From: Reyranella sp.
GTDB taxonomy: Bacteria; Pseudomonadota; Alphaproteobacteria; Reyranellales; Reyranellaceae
DNA length: 64,000 bases
Direction: 5' to 3'
NCBI RefSeq assembly: GCF_004297265.1
Contig: NZ_SCUT01000028.1
Span: forward strand, 1-64,000
Part shown: positions 59,691-64,000 of the stretch, in pieces
How positions within the stretch are numbered: position 1 is the first letter of the stretch
How the letters are laid out: each line of letters starts with the position of its first letter
Position numbers and translations under genes: made by a program
Notes under the pieces: generated by a model
Databases searched by the model: none
The model's input: only the letters and a program-made list of their open reading frames with translations
What the model was told of the DNA's origin: nothing

Positions 59691-60710
59691 ATGAACGGTT
59701 ACATGAGCACGAACCCCTACATCCTCCACGGCTTCGGCCCCTCGCCCTATTCGGTGAAGATGCGCGCGATCCTGCGCTACCGCCGGCTGCCCTTCATCTG
59801 GAAGGCCGTGGGCTGGCCGCGCGACGTCGCGGTCGCGGCCGGATTGCCGCCGGTGATCCCGGCACTGACCTTTCCCGACGGCACGGTGATGAACGATTCG
59901 ACTCCTCTCGCCCATGCGCTGGAGCGCGCGCATCCCGGCCAGCGCTCGATCGTGCCGGACGATCCGGCGCACGCCTATCTCAGCGACCTCTTGGAGGATT
60001 TTGGCGACGAGTGGGTCACCAAGATCATGTTCCACTATCGCTGGTACTATGCGCCCGATCGGAAATTCGCCCAGGATTGGGTGATCACCTCACGCAATCC
60101 GCAGATGCAAGAGGCCGAGCGGCGCGCGGCGATGCAGGCCTTCAACGACCGCCAGGTGGGCCGCATGGCGATGGTCGGCTGCACCGACGGCAACCGGCCG
60201 GTCATCGAGGACAGCTACCGCTTCATCCTCGACGCGCTCGATCCCCATGTCCGCAAGATGGAGTATCTGTTCGGCTCGCGGCCGTCGCTGGCCGATTTCG
60301 GCCTCTTCGGCCAGCTGCAGATCCTCTCGGTCGATCCGACGCCGATGATGGAGATGCGGGAGCGGGCGCCCGACGTCTATTGCTGGCTGCTGCGGCTCGA
60401 CGATGCCTCGGGCGTCGAGGGCGAATGGCTGACGGCCGATGCGCCGCTGCCGGACGCGGTGACCGCCCTGTTGAAACATTGCGGCGAGACTTACCTGCCG
60501 TTCCTCGCGGCCAATCGGGCGGCGCTGGAGAGCGGGGCCCCGTCAGTCGATCTCGACATCCTCGGCCAGCCATGGAGTCAGGCGCCCTTCCGCTACCAGG
60601 CCAAATGCTACGACGCGCTGCGCAAGAAGCTGGCGGCGCTGCCGGCCGACGTGCGCCGGCGGCTCGATCCCGTGCTCGACGCGACGGGCTGCCTGCGCTG
60701 GCTCGAATAA
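59691..60710 (+). CDS. Glutathione S-transferase-family protein
   Basis: The 339-residue protein has an N-terminal thioredoxin-like GST domain (ILHGFGPSPYSVKMRAILRY, VIPALTFPDGTVMNDSTPLA) and an enlarged helical C-terminal domain. Its length exceeds the usual 210-220 residues, and the catalytic residue is not obvious. It starts two bases after the sulfatase stop with only a weak GGTAAGA site, so it is likely co-translated with the sulfatase. A second ATG four codons in is an alternative. The substrate is unknown. Confidence 0.82.
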   Translation: MNGYMSTNPYILHGFGPSPYSVKMRAILRYRRLPFIWKAVGWPRDVAVAAGLPPVIPALTFPDGTVMNDSTPLAHALERAHPGQRSIVPDDPAHAYLSDLLEDFGDEWVTKIMFHYRWYYAPDRKFAQDWVITSRNPQMQEAERRAAMQAFNDRQVGRMAMVGCTDGNRPVIEDSYRFILDALDPHVRKMEYLFGSRPSLADFGLFGQLQILSVDPTPMMEMRERAPDVYCWLLRLDDASGVEGEWLTADAPLPDAVTALLKHCGETYLPFLAANRAALESGAPSVDLDILGQPWSQAPFRYQAKCYDALRKKLAALPADVRRRLDPVLDATGCLRWLE

Positions 60711-60794
60711 GGCTCGTCCCTTCCTAGGTCGAATGGCGCATGCACGCCGTGTGAAGTAGGAGTCTCTTCTGATTGAGAGCGGAGGAGAGACGCA

Positions 60795-61628
60795 GTGACC
60801 ACAGCGACCGAAGAGACGTTCGAAGGTAAGGGCGACCTCAAGATCTACCTGCGCTCTTGGTCGCCCGACGGCGCGCCGCGCGCCGTCGTCGTGATCTGCC
60901 ACGGCGTCAATTCCCATGGCGGCCAGTATCTGTGGCCGGCCGGCGAGCTGGTGAAGAAGGGCCTTTCCGTCTTCGCCCTCGATCTGCGGGGGCGTGGCAA
61001 GTCGGAGGGCGAGCGGTTCTACGTCGAAGACGTCGCCGACTACGTCTCCGACCTGGCGAGCGCCATAAAGATCGCCAAGGCGCGCCATCCCGGCCTGCCG
61101 GTCTTCCTGCTGGGCCACAGCGCTGGCGGCGTCGTCTCCGCGACCTACACGCTCGACAACCAGGCCGAACTCGCCGGCTTCATCTGCGAGAGCTTCGCCT
61201 TCCAGGTGCCGGCGCCGGGCTTCGCGCTCGCGGCCATCAAGGGGCTGAGCCACATCGCACCACGCCTGCCGGTGCTCAAACTGAAGAACGAGGACTTTTC
61301 GCGCGACCCTGCGGCCGTGGCGGCCCTGAACGCCGATCCGCTGATTGCCCACGAGATCCAGCCCGCCGCCACCGTCGCCGCGCTGGTCCGCGCCGACGAG
61401 CGGCTGCGCGAGGAGTTCCCGAAGATCACCTTGCCCTTGCTGATCCTGCACGGCACCGCCGACAAGGCGACGGTCTGCGAGGGCAGCCAGTTCTTCCGCG
61501 ACACGGCGGGCTCGGCCGACAAGACGTTGAAGCTCTACAAGGACCACTTCCACGACCTGCTGGCCGACACCGGCAAGGAAGGCGTGATGGCTGACATCAC
61601 CGCCTGGATCGACGCGCATCTGACCTAG
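60795..61628 (+). CDS. Alpha/beta hydrolase, monoacylglycerol lipase-like
   Basis: The 277-residue hydrolase has VVVICHGVNSHGGQY (oxyanion HG), LDLRGRGKSEGERFYVEDVA and the nucleophile elbow LGHSAGG. The acid and histidine are in HGTADKAT and KDHFHDLL. This resembles the monoglyceride lipase / lysophospholipase group, so it probably cleaves a carboxylic ester. GGAGGAGAG precedes the GTG start. It stands between the GST and Bug genes with ordinary spacers. Confidence 0.9.
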   Translation: MTTATEETFEGKGDLKIYLRSWSPDGAPRAVVVICHGVNSHGGQYLWPAGELVKKGLSVFALDLRGRGKSEGERFYVEDVADYVSDLASAIKIAKARHPGLPVFLLGHSAGGVVSATYTLDNQAELAGFICESFAFQVPAPGFALAAIKGLSHIAPRLPVLKLKNEDFSRDPAAVAALNADPLIAHEIQPAATVAALVRADERLREEFPKITLPLLILHGTADKATVCEGSQFFRDTAGSADKTLKLYKDHFHDLLADTGKEGVMADITAWIDAHLT

Positions 61629-61812
61629 GCGCCGGACAGCGGCGGCAACTCGCGCCGGCCCTCTTCAAAAAAACACGTGACTTTCAAGCAAGCGGCCCGC
61701 TGAGCGACCTCACGGGCCGCAGCGCGAGCCGTGGCCGCCGGTTCGCGGTGACGCCCATCGGACGGGCTGTTAGCGTCCGCGCACCGATCAAGAAACGTCG
61801 TTCGGAGGAAGC

Positions 61813-62799
61813 ATGCCCGTGTTCAAGACCAGCCGTCGCGCCCTGTTGGCCGGCGCCGCCGCCACCCTCGCTGCGCCGAGCCTCGCTCGCGCCCAGGACG
61901 CCTTTCCCAACAAGCAGATCAAGTTCATCGTGCCCTACACGCCGGCCGGCGCGACCGACAACATCTCGCGCATCGTCATGGCCAAGGTCTCGGAGATGCT
62001 CGGCCAGCAGGTGCTGATCGACAACCGCGCCGGTGGCGGCGGCACGATCGGCACCGACGCGCTCGCCAAGGCGGCATCCGACGGTTACACGATCGGGCTG
62101 GTCACCATTTCCATGTTCTGCATGGCCCCGGCCCTCTACGCCAAGCTGCCTTACGATCCAGTGAAGGATTTCTCGCCGATGGCGGGCATGTCGGTCTGGC
62201 CCAACATGCTGGTGGTCCATCCCAGCGTGCCCGCCAAGACCGTGCCGGAACTGATCGCCCTGCTGAAGGCCAATCCCGGCAAGTACAACATGGCCTCGTC
62301 CGGCTCAGGGACCACAATCCATCTGGCTGGCGAGATGTTCAAGCAGCTCACCGGCACCGACATGCTGCACGTTCCCTACAAGGGCAGCGCCGGGGCGATG
62401 CAGGACCTGATCGCCGGCAACGTGCACATCATGTTCGACAACATGCCGAGCTGCTGGCCGCACGTGCAGGCCGGCAAGCTGCGGGCGCTGGGCGTCACCA
62501 GCCGTGAGCGCAACAAGGCCGCGCCCGACGTGCCGGCGATCATCGAGTTCGTGCCGAACTACGTGGTCGAGGTCTGGATGGGCTTCGGCGGCCCGGCCGG
62601 CGTGCCGCAGCCCATCGTCGACAAGCTGGCCGCCGTCGGCACCAAGGCGCTCGAGGATCCCGACGTGAAGGCCAAGTTCGCGGCCCTGGGCAGCGACCCC
62701 TGGCCGATGGCGCCCAAGGGACTGCAGGACCGTATCGTGAGCGAGATCGCGGTCTGGGCGCCCATCGTCAAGGCGAGCGGCGCCAAGGTGGACGGCTGA
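61813..62799 (+). CDS. Bug (TctC) family periplasmic solute receptor
   Basis: The 328-residue secreted receptor has the signal segment SRRALLAGAAATLAAPSLARA and cleavage near residue 26. The mature protein has PNKQIKFIVPYTPAGATDN, IDNRAGGGGTIGTDALAKA and ASDGYTIGL, the Bug pattern also seen at 36107. GGAGG precedes the ATG. The ligand is unknown and no transporter membrane subunits are adjacent. The 184-base upstream gap holds no gene. Confidence 0.93.
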   Translation: MPVFKTSRRALLAGAAATLAAPSLARAQDAFPNKQIKFIVPYTPAGATDNISRIVMAKVSEMLGQQVLIDNRAGGGGTIGTDALAKAASDGYTIGLVTISMFCMAPALYAKLPYDPVKDFSPMAGMSVWPNMLVVHPSVPAKTVPELIALLKANPGKYNMASSGSGTTIHLAGEMFKQLTGTDMLHVPYKGSAGAMQDLIAGNVHIMFDNMPSCWPHVQAGKLRALGVTSRERNKAAPDVPAIIEFVPNYVVEVWMGFGGPAGVPQPIVDKLAAVGTKALEDPDVKAKFAALGSDPWPMAPKGLQDRIVSEIAVWAPIVKASGAKVDG

Positions 62800-62932
62800 G
62801 GCCGGCCCACCCCGATATCCAACCGGCGCGCCGTTCTCCGCTCGGGAGGACGGCCGTCGCGGCGCTCTTCGATGTGCTCACTGATGCCCGGTTCATGCTA
62901 ATTCCCTCGTCAACGACGGCGGGGGAGACAGC

Positions 62933-63748
62933 ATGTACAAATCCATTCTGGCGGTTTCCGAGGGCGGCCCCGACGCGGCCATGTCGTTCCGCCTCGCTGC
63001 CCGGATTGCCGTCCTGTTCGATGCCATCGTCGACGCGGTCCATTTCTCGGAGGCCCGCCGGGGCGATGCCGACATCGCGCTCCAGTCGATGCCTTTCCTC
63101 AAGACCGACTCCGACACGCGCCTCGAGGGCCGCGCCCGCGAGTCCGAGCGCGCCTATCGCGAGCTGATCGCCTCGCTCAAGGGCGCAACGTTCAGCGGTT
63201 CGGGCCTGACGCGTGCGCGCCTCGTCGCCATGGGGCGCGAATCGAGCCTGTTGCTGCTCGGCCGTCCCGGCACCGATCCCGAGAACATCGCGCCCGGGAC
63301 CGTTCATGCCGCACTGTACGAGTGTGCGCGGCCCGTGGTGATCGCGCCACCACATCCCGGCCACCGGCCGATGTCGTCGGTCGTCGTCGCCTGGAACGGC
63401 AGTGCGCAGGCGGCCCGTGCCGTGGGCTATGCGCTGCCGTTTCTCGCCAGGGCCGAAAACGTGACGATCCTCGTGGCCGGCGCGGCGCCCGATACCGTCG
63501 GCACGCCGTTCCTCGTGCGCACGCTCGGCCGTCATGGCATCGCGGCCGCGGTGGAGACGATGGATCCGGGCGACGTCTCGGGCCGCACCCGCGGCCGCGC
63601 GCTGCTGGACTATACAAGGGAGAGGGGCAGCGGCCTGCTGGTCATGGGCGCCTATGGTCACGGCGGGCTGTCGAACTTCCTGGGGCTCGGCGGCGCGACG
63701 GCCAAGGTGATCGCTTCATGCCCCGTGCCGCTTCTGCTGGCGCATTGA
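62933..63748 (+). CDS. Tandem universal stress protein
   Basis: The 271-residue cytoplasmic protein has two UspA domains. The first (MYKSILAVSEGGPDAAMSFR) is degenerate. The second keeps the ATP-binding loop GAYGHGGLSNFLGLGGATAK and a C-terminal CPVPLLLAH. USPs are typically induced by stationary phase, low oxygen or other stress. GGGGGAGA lies before the ATG. A small unknown gene follows 51 bases later. Confidence 0.9.
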   Translation: MYKSILAVSEGGPDAAMSFRLAARIAVLFDAIVDAVHFSEARRGDADIALQSMPFLKTDSDTRLEGRARESERAYRELIASLKGATFSGSGLTRARLVAMGRESSLLLLGRPGTDPENIAPGTVHAALYECARPVVIAPPHPGHRPMSSVVVAWNGSAQAARAVGYALPFLARAENVTILVAGAAPDTVGTPFLVRTLGRHGIAAAVETMDPGDVSGRTRGRALLDYTRERGSGLLVMGAYGHGGLSNFLGLGGATAKVIASCPVPLLLAH

Positions 63749-63799
63749 GCGAGAACGAGAAGGTTCGGACTCCGCGACCGAACACCTGTACAAGGAGCA

Positions 63800-63979
63800 A
63801 TGAGCAACGAAGCATTCGGCAAGCACATGGTGTGGACGGTGGACCCGCGCACCCAGTCTGAAATCGGCATCGGCTATTCGAGCCTGGTGGAAGCCCAGGC
63901 GGAGGCCTCGAAACTGGAGCAGGTGGGCTACAAGATCCTGCGGATCAGCCCGATGACCCTGCCCAAGCCCAACTCCTGA
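63800..63979 (+). CDS. 59-residue hypothetical protein
   Basis: A short frame begins ATGAGCAACGAAGCA with AAGGAG four bases upstream and ends in TGA at 63979. The peptide contains KHMVWTVDPRTQSEIGIG, SSLVEAQAEASKLEQVGYK and ILRISPMTLPKPNS, giving a probable beta-alpha-beta arrangement without membrane or signal segments. No family is recognised. Balanced codon use and a strong ribosome-binding site support it as a real gene downstream of the stress protein. Confidence 0.68.
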   Translation: MSNEAFGKHMVWTVDPRTQSEIGIGYSSLVEAQAEASKLEQVGYKILRISPMTLPKPNS

Positions 63980-64000
63980 CGACCGCCGCACAAGTTCGGT

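Overview
The window is high-GC chromosomal DNA of an alphaproteobacterium, probably a Reyranella-like or Rhodospirillales-type soil or freshwater organism. The pointers are the dnaA / rpsT / enoyl-CoA hydratase / mutM neighbourhood, two Bug-type (TctC) receptors, DUF1127 proteins, a cluster of GANTC (CcrM) sites upstream of dnaA, and an alphaproteobacterial nitrate-assimilation layout. The species call is an inference. No rRNA, tRNA, CRISPR array, phage or insertion sequence was found.

Layout. Positions 1-7700 hold core genes on the minus strand: a partial dnaA coupled to a rhodanese gene, rpsT with its own promoter and terminator, enoyl-CoA hydratase, mutM, yggS and a TPR protein, then an Smr protein and ada. 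Positions 7700-17400 hold a DUF1127/LysR pair, an overlapping minus-strand trio (Baeyer-Villiger-type monooxygenase, NIPSNAP-like protein, KamA/EpmB-like radical SAM enzyme), an EmrAB-type efflux pair, an M20 peptidase and a decayed dehydrogenase fragment. Positions 17400-25600 hold a DUF1826 gene behind a strong Zur-box match, ald with a divergent Lrp regulator, leuC-leuD with an EamA transporter, a TPR/glycosyltransferase-like protein and a second DUF1127/LysR pair. Positions 25600-41000 are catabolic and accessory: flavin enzymes with a GntR regulator and its palindromic operator, an adenylate cyclase, a fatty acid desaturase, an NYN-LOTUS protein, a cysteine-less Asp/Glu racemase homologue, a CoA-transferase, a Bug receptor, an M24 protein without metal ligands, and an SDR-DUF1445-DUF2848 operon.

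Positions 41000-56000 are the most informative part. A 56-residue membrane protein and a Ser/Thr kinase with MORN repeats precede an ANTAR regulator (nasT). A nitrate-assimilation operon follows: nasS, nrtA, nrtB, nrtC, nirA, an FeS-flavoprotein reductase, nasA and cysG. Its leader has a sigma-54 -24/-12 promoter, two hairpins with hexanucleotide A1/G4 loops (the ANTAR target), and a long intrinsic terminator ending directly at the ribosome-binding site of nasS. This implies NtrC-type nitrogen control plus NasS/NasT antitermination. Nitrate would be imported by NrtABC, reduced by NasA then NirA, with electrons probably from the FeS-flavoprotein and siroheme from CysG.

Positions 56000-64000 hold a DUF882 peptidase-like protein, a macro-domain protein, a DUF924 protein, a sulfatase, a GST, an alpha/beta hydrolase, a second Bug receptor, a tandem universal stress protein and a 59-residue protein. 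Several dispersed palindromic repeats lie between genes, two of them inside apparent operons.
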